A DNA stretch of 6,223 nt from the NCBI GenBank assembly GCA_027296665.1, contig JAPUIV010000210.1, positions 1 to 6,223 of the forward strand. Reading direction: 5' to 3'. The DNA is from Acidobacteriota bacterium (GTDB lineage Bacteria > Acidobacteriota > Polarisedimenticolia > JAPUIV01). Below, piece by piece: positions 5,822 to 6,223 of the stretch (position 1 is its first letter; each line of letters opens with the position of its first letter). The notes beneath the pieces are model-generated. The model was not told where the DNA came from. It did no database searches and was given only the letters and a program-made list of their open reading frames with translations. Position numbers and translations under genes: made by a program.

Positions 5822-6223
5822 TCAGATCGCCTGTTTTTTCCAGAACTCTTGCCGGGAGCAGACCAGTTTGCCGCGCAGATGGGCCAGGGCCGCCGCCGAA
5901 CAGCCGGGATAGCCGCACAGAAAGATCTGCGCCACCGCCTCGGCGATCTCCTCGGCCGGCAGGTTTCGCAAGCGTTTCGGCCAGGTGTAGAGCCAGTTCA
6001 TCATGCCGAACAGGACGAAGGTGGCGATCTCGGCCGAGGGACGCGTCAATCGCTTGTCGCCGCCGCCGGGCTCCGCCGCCACCACCGAGACCAGGAGCCG
6101 GGAATATTCCCGTTTCAGCGCGAGGATCCGGTCCATCGACGCGCCGCTCAGGGTCTGATCCTCGTGCGCCAGAACCTTCATCTCGTTCATGTTGTGCCGG
6201 AAGTAGGCGATATGATGGCTGAT
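5822..6223 (-). CDS. TetR/AcrR-family regulator, C-terminal part (5' end outside the window)
   Basis: The frame is open from the right edge at 6223 to TGA at 5824-5822, giving 133 residues. An internal ATG at 6190 is only a methionine within the domain, because the eleven codons before it (ISHHIAYFRHN) fit the same fold. The visible part is the ligand-binding domain of the KstR2/FadR-like TetR group. It has an acidic-aliphatic stretch around NEMKVLAHEDQTLSG, a helix with LALKREYSRLLVSVV, then FVLFGMMNWLYTWPKRL and LPAEEIAEAVAQIFLCGY, where relatives have a GM.NW.Y.W motif followed by L..EEIA. The helix-turn-helix lies beyond the edge. Members of this group commonly sense acyl-CoA or related ligands and repress fatty-acid or aromatic degradation genes. 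That suits the dehydratase-like fragment immediately downstream. The tail after GYPGC is longer than usual and contains three cysteines in total with GC..LVC. Confidence 0.88.
   Translation of the reverse strand: MSHHIAYFRHNMNEMKVLAHEDQTLSGASMDRILALKREYSRLLVSVVAAEPGGGDKRLTRPSAEIATFVLFGMMNWLYTWPKRLRNLPAEEIAEAVAQIFLCGYPGCSAAALAHLRGKLVCSRQEFWKKQAI

Noticed and set aside
5822..6190. A complete 122-residue gene starting at the ATG at 6190
   Set aside because: The frame is open to the window edge and the upstream codons fit the TetR ligand-binding fold, so the ATG is internal and the gene is cut by the edge.

Overview
The window is GC-rich DNA from a bacterium. Strong AGGAG-type ribosome binding sites, a periplasmic alkaline phosphatase, a lipoprotein signal and a TetR regulator together point to a Gram-negative organism. 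A fragment that looks like a 2-hydroxyacyl-CoA dehydratase/benzoyl-CoA reductase subunit, next to a fatty-acid-type TetR, would suit an anaerobic lineage such as Desulfobacterota. That placement is inference, not something the sequence proves. Almost all the DNA is coding and no mobile element, CRISPR array, tRNA or rRNA is visible.

Left part, minus strand (1-591): two small unassigned genes read leftwards. One is a 124-residue probably exported protein. The other is a TTG-initiated gene with a perfect AGGAGG site that runs off the left edge. They diverge from the next block across a 152-bp spacer (592-743) that holds a short dyad.

Centre, plus strand (744-3562): three genes lie in a row with gaps of 35 and 6 bp, a likely operon. 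They encode a thioredoxin-fold redoxin relative that has lost its CxxC segment, a complete PiT-family phosphate transporter, and a lipoprotein glycoside hydrolase resembling family GH113. A full-length PhoA-type alkaline phosphatase (5042-3501, minus strand) converges on them, and the two 3' ends overlap by 62 bp. The phosphatase can free phosphate outside the cytoplasm and the PiT transporter can import it, so the pair forms a plausible phosphate-acquisition unit.

Right part (5043-6223): a 195-bp divergent spacer carries a GC-rich dyad and a good sigma70-like promoter for a DUF4870 membrane protein. Converging on that gene from the right are the C-terminal part of a TetR/AcrR regulator (cut by the window edge) and a 55-codon ORF. 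The small ORF resembles only the first ~40-50 residues of the 2-hydroxyacyl-CoA dehydratase family and then stops, which suggests gene decay beside the regulator.

The observations most worth a second look are the redoxin without its active-site cysteines, the dehydratase-family fragment, and the overlapping 3' ends of the phosphatase and glycosidase genes. No clearly new multi-gene system is evident.
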